This document shows, in pieces, positions 1 through 11,650 of a stretch of DNA of 64,000 nucleotides. Source of the stretch: Adiantum capillus-veneris. Taxonomy: Eukaryota; Streptophyta; Polypodiopsida; Polypodiales; Pteridaceae. The notes under the pieces were generated by a model that had not been told where the DNA came from, ran no database searches, and saw nothing but the letters and a program-made list of their open reading frames with translations. The position numbers and the translations under genes are program-made. The DNA lies in NCBI GenBank assembly GCA_014529385.2, contig CM043951.1, positions 113,318,469 to 113,382,468 of the forward strand, in the 5' to 3' direction. Numbering within the stretch: position 1 is the stretch's first letter; each line of letters begins with the position of its first letter.

Positions 1-1329
1 AACATGAGTATGCTTTCCTAGGGGCACCATGGTTCAATCGCATGGCTACCAACGTGAAGTTCCTTGAAAGGAGAATCTACTTTACCTACAAGGAAAAGAA
101 CATGTATATAGATGCTAGTAAGTCTGGTCATACTATACCACTTGTAAATCCTCCTGCTTTTGATAAATCAATGAAGAGCTCAGATTTTGCGTACATGATT
201 TTTGTCAAAGAGTCCCTAAAAGATCCTAATGTTTCATCAAATGTAAATGGTAGGAATCAGGAAGAGTTAGACTTGTCTAATTTTCCAAAAGGATTCCAAG
301 ATGTATTCATCGATGCCATCCCTATGGACTTACCTCCAAAATGAGGGGATGATGACCATCAAATTGAGCTCCTACCAGGAAGTTCACCGCCTAATAAGCC
401 ACCTTATTGAGTTTCTCAAGCTTAACAAGAGGAGATCATGAGGCAAGTACAAGAATTGTTAAACAAAGGGATGGTGAGGCCTAGCTCCTCTCCCTTTTGT
501 TCTCTAGTCCTTTTAGTGCAAAAGAAAGATGGTACATACCGTATGTGTGTGGAGAGCACTAAACCATACCACTATCAAAAACAAATTTCGTGTACCTCAG
601 GTAGAAGGTCTGTTTGATAAGATATAAGGCTCTACCTACTTCAATAGGATTGATCTTAAAAGTGGCTATCATCAAATAGGGATAGTGGACAAAGATATCT
701 TAAAGACCGCGTTTCGTACAACGTTTGGTCTTTATGAATATCTAGTCATACCTTTTGGATTGAATAATTTACCAGCCACATTCAATTGTTTAATGGAGAA
801 AATTTTTAGACCCTACCGTAAATTCACTGGAGTGTTCTTTGTGATGATATCATCATCTACTCCAAGTCCTTGGAGGAACACAAGCAACATCTCCAAGTGA
901 TTTTTCAAGCATTGAGGGAGAATAAGCTTTTTATCAATAAAAAAAAAAATCGAATTCTTCCTTCAAGAGATTCAATACTTAGGTCATATTATCTCTCAAG
1001 ATGGTATCCGTATGGATCCATCAAAATTAGAGGTAATAAAAGCATGGCCTAATCCAAGGAATCTATATGAGCTAAGACCCATTATTGGTATGTGTGCATA
1101 CTATGGACGCTTCATAGAAAATTTGTCTCAAATAGTAGGACCATTACATGACTTAACAAAGAAGAACGTTAAGTATTCATGGACTGCTAAGGAGAAAAAT
1201 GCTTTTTACAAGCTCAAAGAGAAGCTTACCTCCCAACCATTCCTTATGCTTCCAAATCTCTCAAATCCATTTGAGGTTCAATGTGATGCTTGTGGTGATT
1301 TCCTTAGAGCAGTCTTGCTTCAAGAAGGG
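1..1329 (+). pseudogene. Ty3/gypsy pol remnant, left part: protease end, RT, start of RNase H
   Basis: This is the left half of a decayed Ty3/gypsy polyprotein. Positions 42-344 look like the tail of the protease region and the linker into RT. The segment at about 430-560 encodes the finger region of RT (KGMVRPSSSPF, VQKKDGTYRMCV). 685-900 carries the RT palm ([20 protein letters not shown]). 1012-1329 carries the RT thumb and connection (KLEVIKAWPNPRN, YYGRFIENLS) and the first RNase H strand (FEVQCDACGDFLRAVLLQEG). Stops near 342 and 409 and several frame changes show it is dead. The reading breaks off at 1330, where element A is inserted, and RNase H resumes at 9972. The 5' end lies outside the window. 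Gypsy identity is secure; the lineage is not resolved. Confidence 0.9.
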
Positions 1330-1334
1330 CATGT

Positions 1335-2251
1335 TGTTGGGGGTCCCATCATTGCATAGCTCCAATGACCAACAAAATTATCAATCGGGAGGAATGAGCT
1401 ACCCAGCTAGGGCATGTAAACACTCACACGATTAGTGAGCTAATCATGGCAATACAAATGGTTCACTCTATGAGGTGAGCTTCTTGGCCTATGGAGGAGC
1501 TAAACCACAATGAAGGGCAATCTCCACTTCTCTTCACCTCCAATCAACCCAATCACACACACTAACGATTGCAAGACGCACACAGCACTAATCCTATCAT
1601 GTAAGACATTAATCACAAGCACACACACATAGATCTATCAAGCACCACACTCCAATAAAACCTACATGCACACACAAGCAAAAGAGGGCAATCACACAAG
1701 ATTAGAGAGGGATTAACCACTAACTAGTTACGATCTAGCTAATTTAAGCATCATAGGCAATCATAAGAAGCGTGAGAGAGGCATCGTGAAAGAGAATGAA
1801 TCATTGATTAGTGTTAATCAAGTCTCATGATCAAGGAGAAGCTCAAGAACTCCATAGCCACACACCTCAAGAGCTCTCACCAAAGAGTGCTCTCAACAAA
1901 TGAGTTTGAGAACCCTAATTTCTTTTACACACTGTCTTATATACCTAGGGTAAAAATATGCAATGTTCGAGTGTCCAAGGCCTTTAAGGCTCCACCACTT
2001 ACTGAATTTGCTACCTAGGCACACTAATTGACCGGTTTTTTACAAGTTGGAACTCCCATTGAGCCCATAACACATAACAATATTACAATGGCTTGAAAAA
2101 AATCGGGAATTTACAATATGTGACCATTTTGGAAAAACGTGAGAAATGTGTAACTCCAATCTTTACTGCTTCTTCATGTTGATCTTTGATGGGCATTCGT
2201 ACGTCTTTGCTCTTTAGCAGCTTCTGTTAACTGACGTTGACTCAGTTAACA
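1335..2251 (-). repeat. Element A 3' LTR
   Basis: This copy aligns along its whole length with 9053-9966. On the plus strand both start TGTTGGGG and end GTTAACA or the like. The direct repeat CATGT lies immediately outside. It is the 3' LTR because element A reads on the minus strand. The small open frame near 1827-2018 recurs in the other LTR at 9547-9732 and is LTR sequence, not a gene. Confidence 0.9.
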
Positions 2252-2263
2252 TTCCCCCCTTCC
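2252..2263 (-). promoter_or_regulatory. Element A polypurine tract
   Basis: On the minus strand this reads GGAAGGGGGGAA directly before the TG of the 3' LTR, as expected for the plus-strand primer of an LTR retrotransposon. It fixes the orientation of element A as minus. Confidence 0.8.
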
Positions 2264-2723
2264 GATTTTAGTGCCCTTCCTCAGGCACTGTTGAAAAGCG
2301 TCCGCGGAGGCTGTGGAAGGTTCTGATTGGTTGTTGATGGGCTAATCGTCTTAATTACTCGTTGGATTTGTTGATGAGGTTCAATTTGGTGCAACATCTT
2401 CATTGGTCCGAACATGTTTGATGTGAGAGATGATGTTGCATTTGTCCGTTGTAATAGCATAATGATGAGGCTACTACTTATTTATGAAAAGTATGTACAA
2501 GGGAAGTAGAATGATGAGGTTCTAAATTAGGGTCTAATACCTGGATGACCAAAGCGAAAAAAACCCAGTGGAAAAAAAGTGTCTTTGGGATACGCGCATT
2601 ATTGGAGTACTTGTTAGAATGGGAAATATTAATAAAGTATTAAAGGGATTATTCACTCATAGATATGGAATTAAAAAATGTGATATATGTGGAAGTTTAC
2701 TGGGCAAGATGCCAATTTGCCAA
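2264..2723. other. Element A 3' non-coding segment, nothing recognised
   Basis: This lies between the polypurine tract and the tandem-repeat block of element A. No open frame with recognisable motifs was seen on either strand. Confidence 0.5.
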
Positions 2724-3370
2724 GGTCAGCACCAAGCGATGGGGAGTGTTGGGCAGTCACCAAGTCTCCTATTCGCTTGGTGTTAACTCCACTATCGCAT
2801 GTAATGATTTTAACCCCAAGATCAGTGCCAAGCAATATGGAATGTTGGGTAGTCCCCAAGCATCCTATTCGCCCCGTATCGGTTGAACCATCGTATGTAA
2901 TGACATTAAGATCAAGGTCAACACCAAGTGATATGGAGCGTTGGGCAGTCCCCAAGCTTTCTATTTGCCCAATAGTGACTCAACTGTATTTTTGTAATCA
3001 CATCACCATTGTCTTCATTGTTGGCTACACCAAGGTCAGCACCAAGCGATAGGGAGCATTGGGCAATCCCCAAGATTCCTATTCGCTTACTATTGACTTC
3101 ACTGAATTTTGTCTTTTTGTTGTCGATTATCATGCCCCAAGGTTTTTGATGTCACTTGTAATGGATTTAACACCAAGGTCAACACTAAGCGATAGGAAGC
3201 GTTGGGAAGTCACCAAGCCTATTGTCGCTCGGTTCTGACTCCACTGCTGCATGTAATGACTTTAACATTAAGGTCAATACCAAGTGATGGGGAGCGTTGG
3301 GCAATCCCCAAGCATCCTATTCGCCCCATATTGACTTCATTGCATGACTTGTCGGTTAAAATGACATTGG
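2724..3370. repeat. Degenerate tandem repeat in the 3' region of element A
   Basis: About six diverged units begin near 2724, 2821, 2917, 3031, 3178 and 3271. Each contains variants of CACCAAGCGATGGGGAG, TTGGGCAGTCCCCAAG and TATTCGCCC. The basic period is near 95-100 bp, with longer inserts in two units. The open frames at 2665-2955 on both strands arise from the repeat and are not treated as genes. Tandem arrays in the 3' untranslated region are known for Tat/Ogre-type plant LTR elements. Confidence 0.85.
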
Positions 3371-4031
3371 TTTGCCTGTTGTAGTCCACTCAAGGTGCAT
3401 AGGTGGAAGTAAAAAGAGTGTCTAATGCATATGTCCAATGATGGGACATCCTATATATGCATACACAGATATGCACAGAAAACAATATGCTATGAATAAA
3501 TATTTTGAGGGGTTCTTCAGAAAGATGGTGTAGCTATAAAAGCATATGACATGGCTTTGCAAGCTGGCACCCCTTTAATAATGGTTTTTGTTGAGGAGGA
3601 TATGTGCTCTTATCTTACTGTGCATTGTGCTTGAGTGTTGGACTCTATGACACTCCACCAATTGTAAGTTCATAAACTTCGACTCTCATGTTCATCTCAT
3701 CCAGTACAAGCAACATGACTTAGATATGCTCAATTCTTCTAGCTTGAGCGTAAGCCTAATAACTATGACTCTTAGCACAGAGTTTAATATGATTTGAAGC
3801 TTTGGAACTAATGCTTTGCTTATTTTATGGCTCAGCAGCCCACTGACTCTGACTATGCCAAAGAGTGTTTTTGGCACTCTGGCAACTTGACTTTTAACAT
3901 TCTTGTGCCTACTACAAACATTTCTTCAGGTAAAAGTAAGCTTGAATCCTCAAAAGGAGAATTAGTGAAGGACCAAGTTGGCATTGAAGGTTTCTTTTGT
4001 CATACCTGTTTTATCTTCTTTGAATCTGTAT
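3371..4031. other. Element A segment downstream of the repeat-protein remnant, unassigned
   Basis: No domain was recognised. Short open frames on both strands (for example 3692-3877 minus) lack motifs. It probably corresponds to the 3' untranslated part of element A. Confidence 0.45.
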
Positions 4032-4830
4032 TCACGTTGGTTGGGTGGTCCTTCTTTGACTGTGAAGACTCCAGTATTTGTTTGATTCTCCAATTAAGCC
4101 TGTTTTGATAGTAGTCTTTGATGTTGTTGTAGGCCTCTGTTGGCTGTCAACATCTGGCTTTTGACTGCGTTTATTGGAAGACTTAGGACTCCAAATCTCT
4201 TGATGACCTTTGTATCTCCATTGTTGACTTTGTTGAGCTCTAGGTCTTGTTGATTTCTTGCTATCTTCATGCAGGTCTGATGTAGTTGTAGCTGACTTGT
4301 GGTTCAATGGTAGCCAAATCTTTGTATAACTTGTGTAGAATCCTTGTCCAAGAGGATTGTCCAAGAGGAACATTCTTTAAGATCTGTCTTTGTTCTGTAT
4401 CCTCTTGATATTTGTGGTTGACTTTAGCATCTTTAGATGTTTTTCTGCTTCTTAGGTATCCTAGGATATTGTCGAAGTTGATACCTTGTGGGCCTTCTTT
4501 CCTCGGAGGGACTTGAAGTTACTTCATATACTCTAACCTACGGTTTTGGTACCCATATGTGTCTATTACCTTGATAGTACTCCTGTACTTTTAGGCTCCA
4601 TTGTGATGCTATCCATCCCATGTGTTTGTCTTTTGTATTGATTTCCTGTCTTTAATCCAAACCGGATCAATGACTTTGATTAAACTGCTTGGAACAAACA
4701 CTTGCTTGATTTGTTTTTGCTTTCTTGAGTACTTTGACTGATATACCTTTGCTTTTCTGGGTATCTCCTTAGAGGTTTGAGTTGGGTTCTTTCGAAGTTT
4801 TGATTGATGAAATTATTCCCCAAGTTAAGC
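4032..4830 (-). pseudogene. Remnant of the W-P-K / GFY repeat protein of element A
   Basis: The minus strand encodes, in several broken frames, a basic protein homologous to the 507-residue protein of element B (31723-33246). Matching pieces include IKVIDPVWIKDR against IQIKDPVWIHETR, YYQGNRHIWVPK against YFQGNTNVWAKK, and GFYTSYTKIWLP (4032-4373) against GFYEGNTQIWLP. The order of pieces is the same in both elements. The frame is interrupted repeatedly between 4373 and 4830. No known domain was recognised. The function is unknown; the high Lys/Arg content would suit nucleic-acid binding, but that is inference. Confidence 0.65.
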
Positions 4831-4911
4831 TGTAGATAGCATTATCTTTGCTCTGATATTGATATGAGCTTATATGGTTTCAGGACCCAAGACATCATAG
4901 ATGCTAGACTC

Positions 4912-5508
4912 TCATCTATATCTATGATTTTTTTGGTCAAAGTATTTGCTCGTTGGGTTACAATATCGAAGCTTGATTTCCCATGGAGGAGAGCTTGGCT
5001 CTGAACAGATTTCTAGGTTCACTCGGGTAATGTCCTTCAGCTCTAGAGGGGATGAGCTATAATAAATACTTTCCTTTGAAATAAACCATCCTTTCTGATC
5101 AATCGTTGGCCGCACTTCTATGAGCTGGTATGTGGGCCGTTCAAACACTGGTTGATCCTTTTTGTACAATTGCCCTTTTTGGTCTACATAGTGTGTATAT
5201 GAATTATGTGTACCATACAAAGCTAACATCATTCTGTTTGATGTGTCCCTTAGACTCGTGAATGATTGCACACTTGTGGTAGTGGATGCATAATCATTTG
5301 CAAACTTAACAGTTTTTTCAACCTTCGGTGATATCTGGACATCTTGACCAAATTCATGCAAAAATTTGTTGTTCAAAGAATCAATTTTAAGCTTTTCAGG
5401 TGCTTGTGGATCTTTATTCTGATTTTGAACTTGCAGTGTTTTTACTAGTGCTTCTAATAGTAATGCAGAAACATCTGATTGCATTAAAAAGTGACGAGTT
5501 AGATGCAC
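4912..5508 (-). pseudogene. Element A 198-residue open segment with Y-x-D-x-x-G-x-x-Y motifs
   Basis: This minus-strand open segment follows the zinc-knuckle region of element A. Its C-terminal half has three variants of a short motif: HYVDQKGQLYKKD, TIDQKGWFISKE and YFDQKNHRYR. Related motifs occur upstream in other frames (FYTDSEGHRYLM near 6120, LYMDYNGQIYSRE near 5880). This suggests a repeated module of roughly 30-60 residues on both sides of the knuckle. No signal peptide or membrane segment is visible. I do not recognise the family. Position after a CCHC-like knuckle suggests a structural or accessory part of the element polyprotein. The 5' frame is broken, so the start Met is not meaningful. 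Confidence 0.5.
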
Positions 5509-6200
5509 TTACATCGAGATTCTCATTTCCAATTTTCTTTGTACCTTGCTTGGCAATTGATGTGTCTCTATTGTCTGGATTTCTTGGACAATCTTCAAAA
5601 AAATGTCCACCCTTTCGTCCACAATCTAAGCAATACGCCATGAATCGTGGTATTTCATTTGGTTATGTCATGTCAAGCTCTTGCTGAGGAGTTTCTGCTT
5701 CTATGCTGACCAAGTTGTTGGCATCTTCTTTTAGAACACTAAGGATCAAGCTATAGACTGCTCCATCTAGACCTTTGTACCGTTTTTGGTTTGGTTCCCC
5801 AATTAGACTGGCTTGTATTGGTTGATTTGTTGGATCTTGGAATTCTGGTTCTCGACTATAGATCTGACCATTGTAATCCATGTACAATGATCCTGATTGC
5901 ATATGTACCAATTATATGTTTTGCTGGCTTGTGCAGATTTCTAGATAAACACTTGGGTAGACCTTCTGAACTTCATCTTTGAGCTTGCAATACCTGGCTC
6001 CACTGAAGTCTGTGATCATCTAGAAGTTCTCTAAATATGGCTTTACTCTGATCAATAGGATCTTGGCTCCTCTTGTGTTGCTTTTACTGCTCATCAAGTA
6101 TCTATGGCCTTCTGAATCTGTATAGAAGACTTTATCTCCATTGTATCCATGTAGCTGTAAAATATGCTCTGTTGCAGTTGTGCATGTGTTGCCACTGCTA
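5414..6200 (-). pseudogene. Element A gag-like region with zinc knuckle
   Basis: Minus-strand coding remnants run from about 6200 down to 5414 with stops and frame changes. The clearest feature is a knuckle at 5641-5590, with cysteines and histidine spaced C-x2-C-x5-H-x4-C (CLDCGRKGGHFFEDC), one residue longer than the usual C-x2-C-x4-H-x4-C. Upstream, two pieces carry the Y-x-D-x-x-G-x-x-Y motif. The knuckle indicates a nucleocapsid-like RNA-binding role for the family. A capsid domain was not recognised. Confidence 0.6.
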
Positions 6201-6628
6201 CTAGCTTGCTCTACAGTACTTGAACTCTCGGCTCAACTTGAGTCCATGTTGACTTGTTCTATAAAAACTGTTTCCTAGCAGATTTTGGTATTGATTAGCA
6301 GAATTTTTGCTGCTTGTACTAGCCTAATCTGCAATCCCATGTAATTTGTGTCCCTGTTCGTCCGATTAGAAGCTCGATTTTCAATGCAATTGCTTGCACT
6401 AGCCAATTTATAGTGTGCACGTTCACTTCTAACTTATTGGCTGAATTGTGGCTGCACTTTCCAAACCTGAGTACGAAATTTGTTTCTACTGCTCACAGTT
6501 TCAAGTTGGTCGGTTTTAGTTGTTCTTCTACTGATTTGGTTCACTTTGTGCGGTGTGCTACCCCAGCTTTGCTTTTTTGGCTTTTGATTTGCTCGTGTGT
6601 GATTTTTTCCGGCGGTGCTTTTTGCTAA

Positions 6629-9032
6629 TTCTACCTTTTTTCGGGCTCTTTCTCGCTTTTTCTGGTACTTTCAAGGAGTTTCTTTTTATTTTTCTTAATT
6701 TTTTTGTGAAATTTTGATTTTTTTAAAAAAAATTAGTATTTTTATGATTTTTTTGGGAAGGTTTTTATTTTTAAGAAATTTTTTGTGAATTTTTTAATAA
6801 AATTTTTATGAGATTTTTTATTTGTTTGTTTTTTTTTAATTAATTGATTTTTTAATGATCTAAAATAAATGAAATAAAATAATACAAAAAATTAAAACAA
6901 TACTAATAATAAAAAATTACCTGCGTGGGGTGGTGACCGAGCACGTTGAATTGTGGGCCTCGGCCTTGCGTGCAACAGCACGCCGTGGAGCAAACAATAG
7001 AAGAGGGAGAGTCGACATGGCGAGACAGTGGGTCAAGCAGCCGTCAGCGGGCAGGGGCCACAGGCGAGAGAGTTAAGGGAGAGAAAAGGACGCGCGTGAC
7101 TTAGAGGCCTGACAACGCTCGTGGGCAGGAGTTGACCGCAGGCACCGTTGATTGCGAGAGAGAGAGGCTACAGAGAGATGACCACGGGAGTGTGTGTGCG
7201 TATCAGTGCATGGCTGGTAGAGCGTGCGGGGCAGCTGGCAGAGCGAGCCAAATCGCTGGAGAGAGAGACAAAGAGGGAGAGAGTAGGGGGAGGGTGGGTG
7301 TGTGTGGAAAACGATAAGGGAGGAGGAGAGAGAGGTGACGCTGGGAGAGAGAGGGTGGGAAGAGAGAGAAATTTAGAGAGAGAGAGAGAGAGAGTGGATG
7401 TGGGCTAGGTTCACATGGAATGAGACGAGAGCGGACGGCAGAAGAAAAAGAAATAGATTTTTTTAACGTCGTAGGAAACTGTCCCAAGAGACTGTAAAGA
7501 TCTATCCCACGAAGAATTTTTCTGTGCCGCAAGCCACGACGTCGCAACTCGAACCTGGCTTTTTATGAATTTTTTAATTTTCAAACGTCCACAAATGCCA
7601 AAAATAGGCCAAAAATTAGTTGAAAATGCTAAAATTCACCCGAAAAACCAAAAAATTGCTTTAAAAATCCAAAAAATTTCTAGAAACCTTAGAGAATCAT
7701 CGTCATTAATAACCAAACACTTCCGACGCGCAAAAGCACACCAAAAAATACAGTTTTTACAGAAAAAGCCAAATTCGACAAAATCGACAACCCGACCCCT
7801 AGAAATAGTAAAACGCTCGAAATTAGGCGAATGAAGGCCTTATTGCGCTCGAAATCAAGCCCAAAACAAACATTCAAAACAACTCGTAACGATCCCAAAA
7901 TATGAAATTTTTATGGAATAAAGCAAGTATTAATGCAAAAATTAACAAAAATTACCAAAAAATGACAAAAAATATCCAAAAAATTTCTAAAAATTCTCCA
8001 CACATAGGGAAATAGTGCAACCAAATAAAATCACACAAATCAAATCAATTCATTTGCCAAATAATTTCATCGATAAGATCAAGACTAGGTAATTAAACCG
8101 ACAAAATTAGGTAAAAATTTGACGCAATTGAAGTGTGTAAATCCTTGTTTTGAGCACAAAAGCGCAGTAATTAACCATTACACACATCAAATATGCAATC
8201 GAAAATTGAATCAATTATGCAAATAAAAAACTTTTTAGGTACACACACGTGCTAATAAAATTGAAGTTTTTACCAATCTTTAGGTGCGCACACAAAAGGG
8301 TTAAACTTTTCAAAATTGCAATGTGATTTCACAAATCATTAGTAGGACATGACCACAACACAAATCAATCATCACAATCGAAAAATCATTAAGTACACAT
8401 TGATTTTTAGGTGCACAATCAAGGGAAAAATAGTGTACACACACCTAAAATTAGGCATACACACACTCAATTAAAATGCACACACACTTGATTTTAGTGC
8501 ACACACACTTGCAATTGGCCATTCAAGCATGCAATTAACTCAATTAAGCACACAATTAGCAACGCACATTCACCAATTAACAATTGAAACTTGTCAAATT
8601 GATACGCCACCAAATCTTAAAAATTTCGGCATTTCAAAAAAATTTCAATCCAACATAGCATCAACATTACATTGCATCATGGTGGGATCTCTACACAATT
8701 CTACACATCTTTAGATTCTATGGAGGTTGAGAATACCACCTTGATTACCTTTCCTTGAAGATCGATTGAACGTATGAAAGCTTCTATTTGTAGAAGCAAG
8801 TTAGTGTGTAGGTTAGAAAAATTAGTGAAATTAGCAAGGGGTTAGTGTGGAATTAGAGTGTGTAAACACACAATTGGCAAGATACGATGACAAATTAGAA
8901 GAAATTGAACACATTGGTTCATGCACACACATCCAAAATCCACAAAACCATAAACACACAAGTGAAGTTAGTAATGAAATTAGTGAGGAAACACATTCGA
9001 TTATGCCACAATTACACTAGCATAGGCCATCA
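6629..9032 (-). other. Element A 5' leader, AT-rich and microsatellite-rich, non-coding
   Basis: This long leader lies between the primer site and the first coding remnants, read on the minus strand. It contains T/A-rich stretches (6720-6900), GA-rich simple sequence (about 7264-7393), a SINE-like segment near 7445-7570, and many CA/TG-rich patches (8400-8520). Open frames here arise from simple sequence. No gene is supported. Confidence 0.6.
7445..7570 (-). repeat. SINE-like segment next to GA-rich sequence
   Basis: The stretch with TCGTAGGAAACT, CCCAAGAG and AAAGATCTA matches the repeats at 35950-36350. On the minus strand GGTTCGAGTTG resembles a pol III B box, and the segment runs into CT-rich sequence like the other copies. 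It is divergent, so its assignment is weaker. Confidence 0.45.
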
Positions 9033-9050
9033 TCCCCGGCAGCGGCTCCA
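9033..9050 (-). promoter_or_regulatory. Element A primer-binding site, tRNA-Asp type
   Basis: Read on the minus strand, TGGAGCCGCTGCCGGGGA lies two bases inside the 5' LTR. It differs at a few positions from TGGCGCCGTTGCCGGGGA, the sequence I know for tRNA-Asp-primed plant Ty3/gypsy elements. The same type recurs in element B at 13510. Confidence 0.75.
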
Positions 9051-9052
9051 AA

Positions 9053-9966
9053 TGTTGGGGAGTCCCATCGTTGCATAGCTCCAATGACACAAAAATTATC
9101 AATCCGGAGGGATGAGCTACCCGGCTAGGGCATGGAAACACTCACACGATTAGTGAGCTAATCATGGCAACACGAATGGTTGACTCCATGAGGTGAGATT
9201 CTCAGCCTATGAAGGAGCTAAACCACAATGAAGGGCAATCTCCACATCCACTTCTCTTCACCTCCAATCAACCCAATCACACACACTAACGATTGCAATA
9301 TGCCAACACTAATCCTATCATGCAACACACTAATCACAAGCACACACACATAAATCTATTGAGCACCACACTCCAATAAAATCTACATGCACACACAATT
9401 AAAAGAGAAAAATCACAGAAGATTAGAGATGGATAACCACTAATTAGTTGCGATCTAGCTAATCTAAGCATCATAGGCAATCATAAAAAGCATGAGAAAG
9501 TCATAGTGAAAGACAATGAATCATTGATTAGTATTAATCAAGTCTCATGAGCAAGGAGAAGGTCAAGGACTCCATAGCCACACACCTCAAGAGCTCTCAC
9601 CAAAGAGTGCTCTCAACGAATGAGCTTGAGAAGCCTAATTTCTTTTACACACTGCGTTATGTACCTAGGGTAAAAATATACAATATCCGGGCGCCCAAGG
9701 CCTTTAGGGCTCCACCATTTACTGCTACCTAGGCACACTCATTGACCTGTTCTTTACAGCTTGGAACTCCCATTGAGCCCGTAACACATTAACAATATTA
9801 CAATGGCTTGAAATAAATCGGGAATTTACAATATGTGACTATTTTGGGAAAACGTAAAAAATGTGTAACTCCAATCTTTACTGCTTCTTCATGTTGATCT
9901 TGGATGTGTATTCGTACGTCTTCGGTCTTTAGCAGCTTCTGTTAACTGACCTTGACTCAATTAACA
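9053..9966 (-). repeat. Element A 5' LTR
   Basis: This copy pairs with 1335-2251. The CATGT duplication follows at 9967-9971. It is diverged from the other copy by scattered substitutions and small indels, so the insertion is not recent. Confidence 0.9.
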
Positions 9967-9971
9967 CATGT

Positions 9972-11420
9972 CATAGCATATGAGAGCATGCATGAGAAAG
10001 AGTTTTTAGTTTTTCTACATGCTCTAGATACATGGATGCACTATCTATTGGGGACTCCATTTATTTTATGAATAGACCACCACAAGTACTTTAAGACGCA
10101 AACCAAGCTTTTCGACAAACAAATGAGGTGGAAACATTTTCTTTCGTAATTTTATTTTCATATTTCTCACATTGCTAGTAAGCACAATCAAGTGGCCGAT
10201 GCACTTTTACGACGACCAAAAGTTAATGCAGCATCTATAACAACTCACAATGATCTATTTTCTATGATAGATGAATATGCTACTGAGCCTGGCTTTAAAG
10301 ACATAATTTCAACCCTTGCTTTGGGGAGGAAAGAGGAACCATTCACGTTGCAGGATGGTTATCTTCTCCATGGAAATAGGCTATGTGTTACCCACTCCCT
10401 TCGTGACAAAGTCATGTATGAATCCCTCCTCCCTATGCAGGACATAGAGGTATTCAACCTACTCTCCGAGGAGTAGAGACGTATTTTTATTGGCCTACCA
10501 TGAAAGTGGACATACAAGAGTATGTTTCAAAATGTGTGGTATGCCAGAAGACTAAGTATGATAGAGGGAAGCAACCTAGATTACTCCAACCATTGCCAAT
10601 CCCTAATTCACCATGAGAGCGTATATCCATGGATTCTATCTTTGGATTACCCAAGTCTATCCATGGGAATATGGACAATAGTCATCAAGTTTAGCAAGCA
10701 AGCACACTTCATTCCTATCAAAAAGAATAATAAGGCACACCAAATGGAAAATCTCTTCATATCCCAGATTTTCAAACACCATGGGTTGCCAACATCCATC
10801 ATGTCGGATAGAGATCCTAGAATGACCAAGAATCTTTGGAAAGGTCTCTTTGAAAATCTAGGTACAAGATTGAATTTCTCTTTGGCCTATCACCCACACA
10901 CGGATGGCCAAAGTGAGATAGCCAATCTTACGATACTTGATCTATTAGAGACTTATGTAACAAAAGTAGATCAACACTCACAATGGGAAAAGTACTTACC
11001 TCTTGTAGAGTATGTGTACAATAATACTGTCCATATTGCTACTGAAAAAGCACGTTCTAAAATCTTGAGGAAAAACCTAAAAGTCCCTTGCTACTTAAAA
11101 TACATGGAGAGATCTTCGTTACCGATGAGTATAGCCATGACCTACAAGAATCTTTTCAAAATATTAAAGGAGGCTATATCCATCTCTCAACAAAGGCAAA
11201 AAGCTACTACTAACAAGCACAGAAGGGTCTTAACGTTTAAAGAAAATGATTGGGTCTTACTTAAGTTTCCCAAGGCTCTATTGAGGCACATGAGGGGCAA
11301 AAGTCCTACAGGCCATCAAAAGTATAATGCTAAAATAGCAAAAAAATACTATGGTCCTTTCCAAATTTTGAATCCAATCCATGAGATGGCTTATCAACTC
11401 AAGTTGCCAAACCATTGACT
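9972..11420 (+). pseudogene. Ty3/gypsy pol remnant, right part: RNase H end and integrase
   Basis: This continues the pol broken at 1329. Positions 9972-10180 encode the rest of RNase H (HEKEFLVFLHALDTWMHYLLG). 10181-10230 holds the typical QVADAL-RRP end. 10400-10600 encodes the integrase zinc-binding region in broken frames. 10522-11418 encodes the integrase core, with KQAHFIP, the SDRDPRM stretch and YHPHTDGQSE, followed by the C-terminal KYYGPFQILN element (GPY/F-like module). No chromodomain was seen. Stops and frameshifts occur throughout the first half. Removing element A restores continuity of RNase H, which confirms that A inserted here. Confidence 0.9.
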
Positions 11421-11650
11421 CATACACCAAGTAGAATTTGTCACTCTACTTTGGGAGAATGAAATGGAGTAAAGAGCAGACATGCTTGCGACATCTATGT
11501 CTCCCAAGCACCAAATAGTCATCCATCTTGGAAAGATGTCGTAGGGTAAAAAGAGATCCTCTACCCGCTAAGAAACATTAACTAATGACTGAGGCTTTAT
11601 CTCTTCTACCTCATAGTCGGGGATGACTATGATTTTAAGAGAGAGGTAAT
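11421..11650 (+). other. Gypsy 3' non-coding segment
   Basis: This lies between the integrase end and the presumed 3' LTR. It ends in the purine-rich AAGAGAGAGGTAA, which can serve as the polypurine tract. No other feature was seen. Confidence 0.5.

Larger units (their letters stand above)
1335..9966 (-). mobile_element. Element A: non-autonomous LTR retrotransposon inserted in gypsy RNase H
   Basis: A complete LTR element is bounded by near-identical 5-bp target duplications CATGT (1330-1334 and 9967-9971). The LTRs lie at 1335-2251 and 9053-9966 and both have TG...CA ends. Orientation is minus, because a tRNA-Asp-type primer site adjoins the LTR at 9053 and a purine-rich tract adjoins the LTR at 2251 when read on the minus strand. 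Inside, on the minus strand, are a long AT-rich leader, a zinc-knuckle-bearing gag-like region (about 6200-5414), a 198-residue open segment, remnants of a W-P-K repeat protein (about 4800-4032) and a 3' tandem repeat. I find no reverse transcriptase, RNase H or integrase motif, so it was probably mobilised in trans. Primer site and 3' tandem repeats recall the Tat/Ogre side of Ty3/gypsy; that placement is inference. Confidence 0.88.

Noticed and set aside
1827-2018. Small frame repeated at 9547-9732
   Set aside because: It lies inside the paired LTRs of element A.
7132-7547. Overlapping frames around 7.1-7.5 kb on both strands
   Set aside because: GA-rich simple sequence inside the element A leader; no domain.
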